From Pseudalkalibacillus sp051842935 (GTDB lineage: Bacteria; Bacillota; Bacilli; Bacillales; Fictibacillaceae), in assembly GCF_051842935.1 (NCBI RefSeq), contig NZ_JBPXRR010000001.1, positions 2,170,001 through 2,234,000 on the forward strand: DNA of 64,000 nt, given 5' to 3'. The position numbers and the translations under genes were made by a program. Positions within the stretch are counted from its first letter, which is position 1. Every line of letters starts with the position of its first letter. Below the pieces are notes generated by a model. It searched no databases, was not told the origin of the DNA, and was given only the letters and a program-made list of their open reading frames with translations. This document shows positions 8,237 to 16,770 of this stretch, one piece after another.

Positions 8237-9940
8237 CTATACTTTTTGTTTCGGTTTATAGCTTTCTTCTAAACGTTGTAGAATGCCTGGCTCAACAGTA
8301 TCGATGGCTTCAGCCGCATGTTCCAACGCATCTTCATAATTGTACGTACGGAAGGATTGCTCGGCTTCAGAAAGCTTGACAGCGACCGTAATATACTGGC
8401 TACGATAACGGTTACCGTATTGGATCAGGCGTTCTGCCCAAACGGCACGATCGATGATATGATACGTTTTCTCATACACTTCATCGATGGCTTCTTCTGC
8501 TTCAATCAAGCGATGGAGCACTTCAGCCATTTGCAAAGGTTTATCATTCAATTTGTTGGTGACGGTTTGAAGCTTCACTTCGGCATCGTGCATGGATGCA
8601 AAGAACGTTTCTGGAAGACCCGGAAGATTATTGCGATGGACTTCCTTTTTTGCATCGATCAGCTTTTTACGGAATTCGTGGATTTTTTCAACAGCCTCCA
8701 GCTCATCTTTACGGAGGTTTTGAAGTTTCTCCTGATATACTTCCGTCATTTCGCGAAGCTCTTCCAGTTGCTTCGTTACACCTTCAAGCATCTCTTGGAC
8801 TGATGTATAGGATTGATGTTGCTCATCCATTGAGTGAAGGATCGTTCCTACTCGTTTCTCCAGCTTTTCAAATGAGTTTTCTAATCGTTCTTGTAAGTCT
8901 AGGTTCTCTTGCTCGATCTGATAGCTGAGTCGTACGACGTTCGTCTCTTCATTCAGCTGTTGAATCTCCGTCTTAAGACCTTCGACGTCTATTTTGATTT
9001 CTTCGCTTCGTTCAGCAACCGTCTGTTTCGCTACAACTTCCGCCTCTAGTGTATCGTAGAGCTCTTCGATCTTAGCGTTCATCTGGCTGATTTCTTCCCG
9101 CGCCTCTTCGACTTCGATGTGATGGACTTTTTCTTTGATGATACCGTAAGCATAGTCGATTACTTCAAGCTCTTTTTCGACACCTAATTGATCGACTCTG
9201 AAGCCTTGTTCTTCCATCTGTTTGAGACCTTCTTTGAGTTCTTTGATCGTCTCAGGAATTTCTGATTGGAACTGGTATAGCAATTCTGGCATTACTTCGA
9301 GCTCATATTGCAACGTTCGGATATCTTCGTCGATCTGGATGATATATGTACGGGCAGCGATATGGTTGCCGTTTTCCGTCTCTTCGTTGTAATTGGCGAA
9401 TTTTTCCGAAACCTGTTCAATTCTCTTCTCAAACGTTTCAACCAGAGGACCCAGAGCACGATAGTGCGTGAGAAGGTGCTTTCGCAACCCTTTGAATTCT
9501 TCCTTCAATTCTCCGATTTCTTTCCGGTTCAACTCTTCACTTTCAACGAATTCATTGATTTCTGAAGAAATTTCATCGATCTTTTCTTCGATATGGAAAA
9601 TGGCCTTTCGAGTTTCAGACAGGATGTTGCGCGCTTTTTTGAAACGGTATTTGTCTGCAGCATCTTCTGCATCAAATAGGTTCTCTTCTAAATTTGGAAG
9701 CTGTTGTGTAACGATGACATCCCACTCTTCTCGCCAAACCTCGAACTTCTTTTCCGTCTCTCCGATCATTTCTAATGCTTTCACTTTAGCGATTTCATCC
9801 GAAAGAGGGCGATTCATGATATTCACTTTTTGTGTTTCGAGATGATCGATCTGGTCATAAATTTTCTTTCGTGTGTATGTACCGTAACCTATAAATGCTG
9901 AAAGCAGCACGATCAGCACCATGAAGATATAAATCATCAT
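8237..9940 (-). CDS. ezrA: Septation ring regulator EzrA
   Basis: Membrane-anchored negative regulator of FtsZ ring assembly. The 567-residue protein has a short N-terminal transmembrane segment (about 2-20, MIYIFMVLIVLLSAFIGYG). The rest is charged and built from long helices with many heptad-like leucines, the spectrin-like coiled-coil arrangement of EzrA. AAGG precedes ATG-ATG at the start. It lies between brnQ and hisJ, as in B. subtilis. RefZ, another protein acting on FtsZ, is encoded two genes away. Confidence 0.95.
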   Translation of the reverse strand: MMIYIFMVLIVLLSAFIGYGTYTRKKIYDQIDHLETQKVNIMNRPLSDEIAKVKALEMIGETEKKFEVWREEWDVIVTQQLPNLEENLFDAEDAADKYRFKKARNILSETRKAIFHIEEKIDEISSEINEFVESEELNRKEIGELKEEFKGLRKHLLTHYRALGPLVETFEKRIEQVSEKFANYNEETENGNHIAARTYIIQIDEDIRTLQYELEVMPELLYQFQSEIPETIKELKEGLKQMEEQGFRVDQLGVEKELEVIDYAYGIIKEKVHHIEVEEAREEISQMNAKIEELYDTLEAEVVAKQTVAERSEEIKIDVEGLKTEIQQLNEETNVVRLSYQIEQENLDLQERLENSFEKLEKRVGTILHSMDEQHQSYTSVQEMLEGVTKQLEELREMTEVYQEKLQNLRKDELEAVEKIHEFRKKLIDAKKEVHRNNLPGLPETFFASMHDAEVKLQTVTNKLNDKPLQMAEVLHRLIEAEEAIDEVYEKTYHIIDRAVWAERLIQYGNRYRSQYITVAVKLSEAEQSFRTYNYEDALEHAAEAIDTVEPGILQRLEESYKPKQKV

Positions 9941-10187
9941 AGGGACCTTCCATCCTTCCCTTTTTCAGTTATGTATATTAAGCTATTAAGTAAAAATTAT
10001 GGCATGAAAATTTTCTAGGAAATAATATTTCTACAATATGTACTATTTTTCGCCAAAATTCATGGGATTTCGGCGTTCTTCATAACTACTATAATACCAT
10101 GTATGCGACTTTCATAACTACATTTTTTCGAAAATTTGATAAAAAATTGCTTTTTTCTGACAGAAATCCCAGATAAGGAGGATCCAT
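9941..10187. promoter_or_regulatory. Divergent ezrA/hisJ intergenic region
   Basis: AT-rich spacer between divergent genes. It contains TATAAT at 10090-10095, a direct repeat TTCATAACTAC near 10080 and 10112, and a 9-bp inverted pair TGGGATTTC / GAAATCCCA near 10063 and 10160. No -35 element fits convincingly, so I mark only the region. Confidence 0.35.
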
Positions 10188-11006
10188 ATGAAAATTTTTG
10201 ATGGACACGTTCACACACCGTATTGTCCTCATGGTTCCAAAGACGATTTTCACAAATACATCGAACGAGCAATTGAGCTCGGTCTCAAGGGACTCACATT
10301 TACCGAACATGCTCCTTTACCCGCTGGTTTCACCGATCCTACCCCCCAACAAGATAGCGGTATGAAGCTGCAAGAAATGGAGTCGTATGTAGCGCGTATC
10401 AATGACCTTCGTCATGAATACGAGAAAGATCTCATCATCAAAACGGGTCTTGAAGTGGATTTTATTGAAGGTTACGAACACGAATCCCGCGCTTTTCTCG
10501 ATGAATATGGTCCTCATCTGGACGATGCGATCCTGTCTGTCCATTTTTTAAAGTCCGGTGCAAATTATCACTGCATGGATTATAGCCCGGATGTGTTCGG
10601 AGTGCTTGTCGATGAGCTGGGATCGGTTCAGAACGTTTACACACACTATTATCGGACAGTGCAACGTTCGATTACAGCCGATCTAGGAAAAAATAAACCG
10701 AAGCGAATCGGTCATATGAGCCTTGTCATGAAATTTCAAAAGAAATTCCCGAATCCGGACATCAACAAAAAAGAGATTCTGGATACGCTTGATCTTGTTG
10801 CCGAACAAAATCTCCAACTAGATTATAATGGTTCGGGTATGATGAAGCCTTTATGTCGGGAGCCTTACCCATCTGAATGGATTGTGAAAGAAGCCCTGAA
10901 GAGACACATTCCGCTCGTTTATGGTTCCGATGCCCATAGTGCGAAAGACCTCGGTCAAGGCTATGGACAGTTGATGAAAGAAGCACCGCTCACTCAGCCT
11001 TTTTAA
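10188..11006 (+). CDS. hisJ: Histidinol-phosphatase, PHP family
   Basis: Removes phosphate from L-histidinol phosphate, the penultimate stage of histidine synthesis, with a PHP (polymerase and histidinol phosphatase) metal centre. Metal ligands are visible in the N-terminal D-G-H-V-H-T-P-Y-C-P-H-G, in F-T-E-H-A-P, in S-V-H-F and in the C-terminal G-S-D-A-H-S. Length (272 residues) matches the Bacillus enzyme. AAGGAGGATCCAT precedes the ATG. It is not in a his operon; its place beside ezrA is the Bacillus norm. It overlaps the convergent refZ by four bases, with no terminator between. Confidence 0.93.
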   Translation: MKIFDGHVHTPYCPHGSKDDFHKYIERAIELGLKGLTFTEHAPLPAGFTDPTPQQDSGMKLQEMESYVARINDLRHEYEKDLIIKTGLEVDFIEGYEHESRAFLDEYGPHLDDAILSVHFLKSGANYHCMDYSPDVFGVLVDELGSVQNVYTHYYRTVQRSITADLGKNKPKRIGHMSLVMKFQKKFPNPDINKKEILDTLDLVAEQNLQLDYNGSGMMKPLCREPYPSEWIVKEALKRHIPLVYGSDAHSAKDLGQGYGQLMKEAPLTQPF

Positions 11007-11674
11007 GGGGCTGCAAGCGGTGCTTCCTTATTTTCTTTTCCTGCCAGTGCATTGGCATCATAATGGATACAGAGTGTTTCGTTCACCCAGTTTTGGATCG
11101 TGTTCATGTACTTCGTCGTGAAGTACCGGTCGTTAACGGAAAACTGATAGATTTCCCGTATGTACTGCGGATAGAGAAACGGCATGAACAGCATGCTCCT
11201 CAACTGCATGATCACCATGTTTTTCGAAACAGATTTGAATTCCTTCTGCTTGATCCCTTTATCGAATATCGCATTATAGTAGTATTTTTCCTTCATCAAA
11301 TAAGTCGTCATGATCTCCCTTACAAGGGTCGTATCAATACTTATTTCCCTGTGTACGAGCCTCGCCGCCTGGGAGCGACCTTGCTGGTAGATGATCACTT
11401 CTTCGATGAGCTTATTCAAACAACTACGGGCAGAATCCTTTTCCAATTTTTCATAGGCGTCTTCAAGCACATAGAGATAGCCTTCAAGAAAGGAAGACAT
11501 GAGAAATTCCAGTAGTCCTTTCTTCCCACCAAAATAATAAGAAATCAAGGATACGTTTACGCCAGCCTTATCTGCGATGTCACGGACGGATGTCCCCGAG
11601 TAGCCGTTGTTATTAAACAAGTATGCTGCAGCTTCTGCTACTTTTTCTTTGGTGATGGACAGAGCCTTATTCAT
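11003..11674 (-). CDS. refZ: TetR-family sporulation regulator RefZ (YttP)
   Basis: TetR/AcrR-type DNA-binding protein. In B. subtilis the orthologue RefZ binds oriC-proximal sites and adjusts FtsZ ring position at sporulation. The 223-residue product has an N-terminal helix-turn-helix (about 10-55) with G-Y-S-G-T-S-V-R-D-I-A-D-K-A-G-V-N and S-L-I-S-Y-Y-F-G-G-K-K-G. A helical ligand/dimer domain follows. GAGGTGA sits before the ATG. The call depends on family similarity and on the conserved place between hisJ and ytsP. Confidence 0.85.
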   Translation of the reverse strand: MNKALSITKEKVAEAAAYLFNNNGYSGTSVRDIADKAGVNVSLISYYFGGKKGLLEFLMSSFLEGYLYVLEDAYEKLEKDSARSCLNKLIEEVIIYQQGRSQAARLVHREISIDTTLVREIMTTYLMKEKYYYNAIFDKGIKQKEFKSVSKNMVIMQLRSMLFMPFLYPQYIREIYQFSVNDRYFTTKYMNTIQNWVNETLCIHYDANALAGKENKEAPLAAP

Positions 11675-11822
11675 GGCAAATCACCTCAACATACGATCTA
11701 TACTACCAACATTCTTCTTTACCCTTGAAAATCCTTCGTTAAACGCTCGACATATGAAATGAAAGTTTCTACATTATCTGATATGATAAGACTAATTTCT
11801 AGGATTGCGAGGGAGAAATGCC

Positions 11823-12302
11823 ATGTTTGACGTCGAAATATACACAGGAAATCGTGAAGAAAACTATCAAATGGTCATCAAACAGTTGAAAGCACTTTTG
11901 GAAGGTGAAAAGAACCTAATCGCAAATCTTTCAAACGCCTCTGCTTTGTTGAACCAATTCTTGAAAGAAGTGAACTGGGTTGGATTCTATCTGATGGATG
12001 ATGGAGAGTTAGTGCTCGGACCTTTCCAAGGGCTACCGGCATGTGTAAGAATCCCGGTCGGTAAAGGGGTATGCGGTACAGCAGTCCAAGAAAAGAAAAC
12101 GATGCTGGTCGAAGACGTCCACCAATTCCCTGGCCACATAGCATGTGATGCGGCATCCCGAAGCGAGATTGTCGTACCGATCGTGAAGGACGGTACAGTC
12201 ATTGGTGTACTGGATATCGATAGTCCAGTGACTTCACGCTTTGATGAAGTCGATCAGAAATACTTGGAACAATTCGTTGAAGAGTTGACGTTGCATATAT
12301 AA
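11823..12302 (+). CDS. ytsP: GAF-domain free methionine-(R)-sulfoxide reductase
   Basis: Reduces free methionine-R-sulfoxide, repairing oxidised methionine in the cytoplasm. The 159-residue protein is one GAF domain. The three cysteines needed by this family are present in A-C-V-R-I-P-V, G-V-C-G-T-A-V and H-I-A-C-D-A-A-S. I start at the ATG at 11823 (MFDVEIY), with AGGGAG seven bases upstream; an in-frame ATG 18 bases earlier has no ribosome site. It faces methionine gamma-lyase across a shared terminator, so two methionine-related genes adjoin. Confidence 0.88.
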   Translation: MFDVEIYTGNREENYQMVIKQLKALLEGEKNLIANLSNASALLNQFLKEVNWVGFYLMDDGELVLGPFQGLPACVRIPVGKGVCGTAVQEKKTMLVEDVHQFPGHIACDAASRSEIVVPIVKDGTVIGVLDIDSPVTSRFDEVDQKYLEQFVEELTLHI

Positions 12303-12313
12303 GGCATTAAGAA

Positions 12314-12339
12314 AGGGGGCGAATTACGCCCCCTTTTTT
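12314..12339. terminator. Bidirectional terminator, ytsP/megL
   Basis: GGGGGCG-AATTA-CGCCCCC followed by TTTTTT on the plus strand. It serves the convergent ytsP and megL genes. Confidence 0.9.
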
Positions 12340-12351
12340 CTATATTGGAGA

Positions 12352-13554
12352 TTAAACGGTTTCGGTCATCCCGCTGTTTTTGTAGAGCTCCAGCGCTTGC
12401 TCGAGGTCTGCCCAGATGTCTTCCTTCGCTTCTAGTCCTACTGAAAGACGGATCAAGTTGTCGGTGATACCCATCTTCGCACGGGACTCTTCACCTACAA
12501 CCGCGTGGGTCATCGTTGCAGGATGTTGGATGAGAGATTCGGCATCACCAAGGCTCACAGCAATCTTGATGAGCTCCATAGAATTGATGAACCTTTGCGC
12601 GTCCTTTTTGCCACCTTTGATTTTAAAACTGATGAGTCCACCTGGACGATCCATCTGCTTTTTCGCCACCATATAATCCCGGAACTGTGGATCCCCTGGG
12701 TAGTCGACCGCTTCCACCATCGGATGTCCCTTCAATTTTTCATTGATGTAAGCAGCATTTTCACAATGTCGGTCCATTCTGATCGGCAAGGTTTTGAGAC
12801 CTCTAAGAAGTAACCATGCATCGAAAGGTGACATGATGCCTCCGATGTCTTTTTGAGTCGTGGAAGCAAGGAAGTTGATCGTTTCAGCATCACTGACGAC
12901 TAGCCCAGCAACAACATCTCCATGCCCTCCGATATATTTCGTCGCACTGTGGATGACGATGTGGCATCCATGTTCAAGCGGACGTTGTAAGTAAGGTGTA
13001 CAGAACGTGTTATCGATAACAACGGTAATGTTGTGTTTTGCCGCAATTTTACTGACCATTTCAAGGTCGACGAGTGTCATCGTCGGATTGATCGGTGTTT
13101 CGATAAAAATGACTTTCGTGTTCGGCTGAATGTGCTCTTCAATGAATTCCGGATCTGTCATCGGGATAAGATCATGATAAATCCGGTACTTTTCTTCCAT
13201 CATCTGAAGCAGCCCGAACGTACAGCCATAAACGCCTTGTGAACAAAGAATGTGGTCTTCTGTTTTCGTTAGTCCGAGTAATACGGCGGAAACGGCTGCC
13301 ATCCCCGAACCGAACGCCAGTCCCTTTTCGCCACCTTCTAAGACTGCGATGCGCTCTTCCAACATCTTCACAGTCGGATTGCCAAGCCTCGAATAAATGA
13401 ACCCTTCCTCTTCTCCTGCAAAACGTTGTTCACCGGTTTCAGCATTAGGAAAAACGAATGTCGATGTCGGATAGATCGGCGGGGCCAACGCACCATGGTG
13501 CTGATCCGACGAGTAACCTGAATGTATGACTTCTGTTTCGATCCTCTTTTTCAC
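12352..13554 (-). CDS. megL: Methionine gamma-lyase (Cys/Met PLP family)
   Basis: PLP enzyme of the Cys/Met metabolism family. The PLP lysine is in S-A-T-K-Y-I-G-G-H-G-D. The Y-G-C-T-F segment carries the active-site cysteine typical of methionine gamma-lyases, which make methanethiol, ammonia and 2-oxobutanoate; a cystathionine lyase is the main alternative. The best start is the GTG at 13554, nine bases after GGGGAG, giving MKKRIETEVIHSGY (400 residues). Upstream in-frame ATGs have no ribosome site. A cre-like box lies just before the gene. This gene is not part of the usual B. subtilis order here. Confidence 0.82.
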   Translation of the reverse strand: MKKRIETEVIHSGYSSDQHHGALAPPIYPTSTFVFPNAETGEQRFAGEEEGFIYSRLGNPTVKMLEERIAVLEGGEKGLAFGSGMAAVSAVLLGLTKTEDHILCSQGVYGCTFGLLQMMEEKYRIYHDLIPMTDPEFIEEHIQPNTKVIFIETPINPTMTLVDLEMVSKIAAKHNITVVIDNTFCTPYLQRPLEHGCHIVIHSATKYIGGHGDVVAGLVVSDAETINFLASTTQKDIGGIMSPFDAWLLLRGLKTLPIRMDRHCENAAYINEKLKGHPMVEAVDYPGDPQFRDYMVAKKQMDRPGGLISFKIKGGKKDAQRFINSMELIKIAVSLGDAESLIQHPATMTHAVVGEESRAKMGITDNLIRLSVGLEAKEDIWADLEQALELYKNSGMTETV

Positions 13555-13580
13555 TTCAGAACACTCCCCTTTTCTGTGTA

Positions 13581-13594
13581 TGTAAACGCTTTCT
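13581..13594 (-). promoter_or_regulatory. cre-like box upstream of megL
   Basis: AGAAAGCGTTTACA on the minus strand matches the cre consensus TGAAAGCGTTTACA at 13 of 14 positions. It sits about 30 bases upstream of the megL GTG, in the untranslated leader. Confidence 0.55.
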
Positions 13595-13681
13595 TTTTTC
13601 ATCGTACCATATTCTTTTGACATTTTGTGTTACATTATATGGAGGAATATCGAGTATTGTCTGTGCGCTTTGGAAAGGCCC

Positions 13682-13710
13682 TTGACTAATGTCGGTAAAA
13701 GTAATACAAT
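13682..13710 (+). promoter_or_regulatory. Sigma-A promoter of rpsD
   Basis: TTGACT (13682-13687), a 17-base spacer, then TACAAT (13705-13710). This is a near-consensus housekeeping promoter, placing the transcript start near 13717, about 200 bases before the gene. Confidence 0.88.
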
Positions 13711-13716
13711 GTTCTT

Positions 13717-13913
13717 TGTGTAAATTAAGACAGCCATGTGAATTCACGTGAGCCCTCTCATTATGTTCCTTGCAGCTGCGGCTGTTTGCAAGGTGCATCG
13801 CGTAACCTCATGCTGTCGAGGTGAGGATGTATGAAAACATAATGAACACGTGAGCGATCACACCGGCACTGTTTTTGTTTCACAACAAAAAATCAGTGAA
13901 GGAGGAGTCAATT
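13717..13913 (+). ncRNA. S4 autoregulatory leader of rpsD mRNA
   Basis: The leader folds into nested helices: TCACGTG (13744-13750) with CACGTGA (13847-13853), TCATTATGTT (13758-13767) with AACATAATGA (13836-13845), CCTTGCA (13768-13774) with TGCAAGG (13787-13793), and CCTC (13806-13809) with GAGG (13823-13826). A last stem CACTG-TTTTTGTT / AACAAAAA-CAGTG (13867-13898) abuts the Shine-Dalgarno AAGGAGG. S4 protein represses its own translation through such a leader in Bacillus. The long intergenic leader and its fold match that system. Confidence 0.8.
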
Positions 13914-14516
13914 ATGGCTCGATATACAGGACCAAAATGGAAAATCTCCCGTCGTCTAGGAATCTCTCTTAGTGGGACTGGGAAAGAATTAGAAAAGCGT
14001 CCTTACGCTCCTGGACAACATGGTCCAAACCAGCGTAAGAAGATGTCTGAATACGGATTGCAACTTCAAGAGAAGCAGAAGCTTCGTCACATGTATGGCA
14101 TGAATGAGCGTCAATTCCGTAAATTGTTTGATCAAGCAGGTAAAATGAACGGAATCCACGGTGAGAACTTCATGATTCTTCTTGAGTCTCGTCTAGATAA
14201 CCTTGTTTACCGTTTAGGACTTGCACGTACTCGTCGTCAAGCTCGTCAATTGGTTGGACACGGTCACGTAACTGTTGATGGAAAGCGCGTTGACATTCCA
14301 TCTTACCGTGTAGCTCCAGGACAAGTAATCGGACTACGTGAAAAGTCTCGCAACCTTGACATCGTTAAGGAAGCTCTTGATGTAAACAACTTCGTACCAG
14401 AATATCTTACATTCGACGAAAACAAGCTAGAAGGTTCTTACACTCGCTACCCTGAGCGTTCTGAACTTCCAGCTGAAATCACTGAAGCTCTTATCGTTGA
14501 GTTCTACTCTCGTTAA
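13914..14516 (+). CDS. rpsD: Small ribosomal subunit protein S4
   Basis: Primary 16S rRNA-binding protein that starts 30S assembly and represses its own mRNA. The 200-residue product has the MARYTGPKWKISRRLG start, the G-Q-H-G-P-N-Q-R-K-K segment and the S4 RNA-binding domain with R-L-D-N-L-V-Y-R and R-Q-A-R-Q-L-V-G-H-G-H-V. The start at 13914 follows AAGGAGG by eight bases; a frame opening 39 bases earlier lies inside the regulatory hairpin. No zinc-binding cysteines are present. As usual in Bacillus the gene is alone, outside the large ribosomal operons. Confidence 0.98.
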   Translation: MARYTGPKWKISRRLGISLSGTGKELEKRPYAPGQHGPNQRKKMSEYGLQLQEKQKLRHMYGMNERQFRKLFDQAGKMNGIHGENFMILLESRLDNLVYRLGLARTRRQARQLVGHGHVTVDGKRVDIPSYRVAPGQVIGLREKSRNLDIVKEALDVNNFVPEYLTFDENKLEGSYTRYPERSELPAEITEALIVEFYSR

Positions 14517-14533
14517 TAAGTGCTTTGGAAATG

Positions 14534-14562
14534 CCCTCGAACCTCGTGTTCGGGGGTTTTTT
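14534..14562 (+). terminator. Terminator of rpsD
   Basis: CCCTCGAAC, a short loop, GTTCGGGGG, then TTTTTT. A strong GC stem directly after the gene. Confidence 0.9.
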
Positions 14563-14597
14563 GTGTCCTATTTTAGCTTCATTAATGAGGTCAAATC

Positions 14598-14963
14598 CTA
14601 TTTACGATTGCTAGTGGTGCCTTCTCCTTTTAGCTGTAGTGACTGAATGATATACTTTACAACTTCTCTGGATTCAATATGGAGGAATTTTTTCATTTCG
14701 TTAGTTGTGATAGAAGGATTAAATAAAAGAAGATATTCTTGGAGAGCTTTTTTATGGGCATCTTTCGAGGATTTGTTGCAGGAATGACATAACCATTTTC
14801 CATAAGATCGTTCCATAGGAAACTGTTCACAATGCGGACATTGTACACCTGTTATGATATCCTCCGGTTCTAAACCGAAGTTTTCGACAAAATCTCTTTC
14901 ACTCGGTGTATGATGTTTTTGATTAGTCTCTTCAATCGATTTAAGTCTTCGGAAAAAGAACCG
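14598..14963 (-). pseudogene. C-terminal remnant of a NERD-type nuclease protein
   Basis: About 121 residues are open, ending at 14598. They carry a zinc ribbon, V-Q-C-P-H-C then L-C-H-S-C-N, followed by a helical domain (F-N-P-S-I-T-T-N-E-M-K-K-F-L). This pattern closes full-length NERD (nuclease-related domain) proteins, which are usually over 300 residues. Upstream the frame is cut by a TGA at 14964-14966, inside the last of three tandem tyrS terminator hairpins, with no start codon or NERD domain. An internal ATG at 14816 would give only 72 residues and half the ribbon. I read it as a truncated relic; expression of a short zinc protein is not excluded. Confidence 0.65.
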
Positions 14964-15082
14964 TCATCTGACGGTTCTCTCCTTATTAGAAATCACACTC
15001 CAAATAGAAAAGAACCGGCCGCAGCCGGTTCTCACCTCATCCTATTCAAAATATTGAAAAGAGCCGCCCCACCGGACGGCTC
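14953..15082 (-). terminator. Three tandem terminators after tyrS
   Basis: In the direction of tyrS transcription three hairpins follow each other at about 50-base spacing: 15061-15082 (GAGCCGTCC/GGGCGGCTC), 15011-15032 (AGAACCGGC/GCCGGTTCT) and 14958-14977 (GAACCGTC/GACGGTTC). Each is followed by TTTT or TTTTT. Flanks are similar too (GGTTCTCnCCTCAT on the plus strand), as expected from duplication of one unit. Confidence 0.85.
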
Positions 15083-15091
15083 TCTCCTCAT

Positions 15092-16336
15092 TTATCCTTT
15101 AATGACCTTCACGAATTTACGTTTGCCGACTTGGACGATCATGCCGTCTTCGACTGCGACTTGTGCCTGTACGTCGTCGACTTTCTCCTGGTTGATCTTC
15201 ACGCCGCCGTTCTGGATCATTCGACGGGCTTCCCCTTTTGAGTTCAGCAATCCGAGGTCAACGATCAGCTCGACGATCCACTTCTCGTCTTCACCAGCCC
15301 ACTCGTGTTCCGGAATGTCATCCGGCAATGCACCTTTCGAGAACACGGTGCGGAAATGCTTTTCAGCAGCAGCCGCTTCGTCATGCCCGTGGTACATCTC
15401 GACGAACGTCTTCGCGAGCTTGATTTTCATATCACGCGGGTGCAACTCTCCGCTCTGCACACCCTCTTCGATCGCACGCACCTCTTCAATCGGAAGTGGC
15501 GTCGCCAGCTCGAAGTACTTGATCATCAAGTCATCGGGGATGGACATTGATTTTCCAAAGATTTCGTTCGGATGCTCGTCGATTCCGATGTAGTTGTTCA
15601 ACGACTTCGACATCTTGCGGACACCATCAAGACCTTCAATCAACGGAAGCGTCATTGTTACCTGCTTCTCTTTCCCGTACTCTTCCTGCAGCTGACGGCC
15701 CATCAACAGGTTGAACTTCTGGTCTGTTCCGCCGATTTCGATATCACTTTCAAGTGCCACCGAATCGTAACCTTGCATCAACGGGTAGAAGAATTCATGG
15801 ATGGAGATCGCTTGACCGGACTTGTAACGCTTCTCGAAATCGTCACGCTCCAACATACGCGCGACTGTCACTTTTGCTGCCAGCTCAATTACGTCAGCGA
15901 AGTCCAGCTTCGAAAGCCACTTCGCATTGAAATGCACAGTCGTCTTGTCCATGTCGATGATTTTACCGAATTGATGGACGTACGTCTTCGCGTTCTCTTT
16001 GATCTCAAAATCCGTCAGTTGCTTACGCGTTTCAGACTTCCCTGTCGGGTCCCCGATACGACCTGTAAAGTCACCAATCAACAATTGGATCTCGTGCCCA
16101 AGCTCCTGGAACTGGCGAAGCTTATGCAACGGCACCGTGTGACCGACGTGTACATCCGGCGCGGAAGGATCCAATCCCAACTTCACCTTCAAAGGTACGC
16201 CTGTCGCTACAGACTTTTCAATCTTCTTTTTCAAATCCTCTTCCGGTACGATTTCGACAACCCCACGCTGTAGAATGTCCAGCTGGCGTTCAACTTCCAA
16301 CTGCTGTTCAGGGCTTAACTCAAATTTTTGATCCAT
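15092..16336 (-). CDS. tyrS: Tyrosyl-tRNA synthetase
   Basis: Class I aminoacyl-tRNA synthetase charging tRNA-Tyr. The HIGH-type motif H-V-G-H-T-V-P-L and the K-M-S-K-S motif are visible, with an S4 RNA-binding domain at the C-terminus (G-E-A-R-R-M-I-Q-N-G-G-V-K). The ATG at 16336 gives MDQKFELSPEQ (414 residues) and follows GGGAG by eight bases. Expression is controlled by a tyrosine T-box upstream, and the gene ends in three tandem terminators. The longer TyrS type with this N-terminus is the Bacillus housekeeping enzyme or its close paralogue (TyrS rather than TyrZ by position). Confidence 0.95.
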   Translation of the reverse strand: MDQKFELSPEQQLEVERQLDILQRGVVEIVPEEDLKKKIEKSVATGVPLKVKLGLDPSAPDVHVGHTVPLHKLRQFQELGHEIQLLIGDFTGRIGDPTGKSETRKQLTDFEIKENAKTYVHQFGKIIDMDKTTVHFNAKWLSKLDFADVIELAAKVTVARMLERDDFEKRYKSGQAISIHEFFYPLMQGYDSVALESDIEIGGTDQKFNLLMGRQLQEEYGKEKQVTMTLPLIEGLDGVRKMSKSLNNYIGIDEHPNEIFGKSMSIPDDLMIKYFELATPLPIEEVRAIEEGVQSGELHPRDMKIKLAKTFVEMYHGHDEAAAAEKHFRTVFSKGALPDDIPEHEWAGEDEKWIVELIVDLGLLNSKGEARRMIQNGGVKINQEKVDDVQAQVAVEDGMIVQVGKRKFVKVIKG

Positions 16337-16379
16337 GATCCATTCTCCCTTCAATATATGACCGATTTATTTTTTGCAT

Positions 16380-16640
16380 TAAAAAACGTCCCTTTCAATA
16401 TGAAAGGAACGTGATCGACGCGGTACCATCCTTTTTGAAGCACAACCAAAAAACAGTGCTTCCACCTCAATGAAGATAACGGCTCTTCACCGCCCTTTGC
16501 TACTCATAAAATTCTTCACAAAAGGTGCTCGAGGATGTAATTCACATTATCCTTTGTGCTGGTTCACACCGACCACCAGCTCTCTACAAACAGGGAGGAT
16601 AACTGCTACTTATTCCTGTCATTGCTATGTAAACGTATGA
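16380..16640 (-). ncRNA. Tyrosine T-box riboswitch of tyrS
   Basis: On the minus strand the leader contains the T-box bulge TGGTACCGCG (16419-16428) and a terminator stem ACGTTCCTTTC/GAAAGGGACGT (16386-16412) followed by TTTTTT. A Stem I contains GTGAATTACATCC, in which UAC (16537-16539) reads as a tyrosine specifier codon. Uncharged tRNA-Tyr binds Stem I and the T-box, favouring the antiterminator and tyrS expression. Length and order fit the class. A -10 TATACT lies at 16645-16650. Confidence 0.93.
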
Positions 16641-16733
16641 AAAAAGTATAATCATTTTGTATCACAACTGGCACTTAAATGTCAAATAGCAGTCTACAAA
16701 TGTCGAAGAAAGGTATTCCACTTATTTCGGATG

Positions 16734-16742
16734 TGCTATAAT
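16734..16742 (+). promoter_or_regulatory. Extended -10 promoter of the PBP gene
   Basis: TGCTATAAT is an extended -10 element about 30 bases before the start codon. No good -35 is seen at 17 bases, as is common for extended -10 promoters. Confidence 0.6.
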
Positions 16743-16770
16743 TAAGGTTGAAATTTAGGGGGGAATGAGA

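Noticed and set aside
11675..11822. RefZ-binding motif near refZ
   Set aside because: No clear palindrome of the expected size could be picked out by eye.
15572..16273. 233-codon open frame on the plus strand opposite tyrS
   Set aside because: Lies wholly antisense to a conserved gene, has no ribosome site and no recognisable motif.
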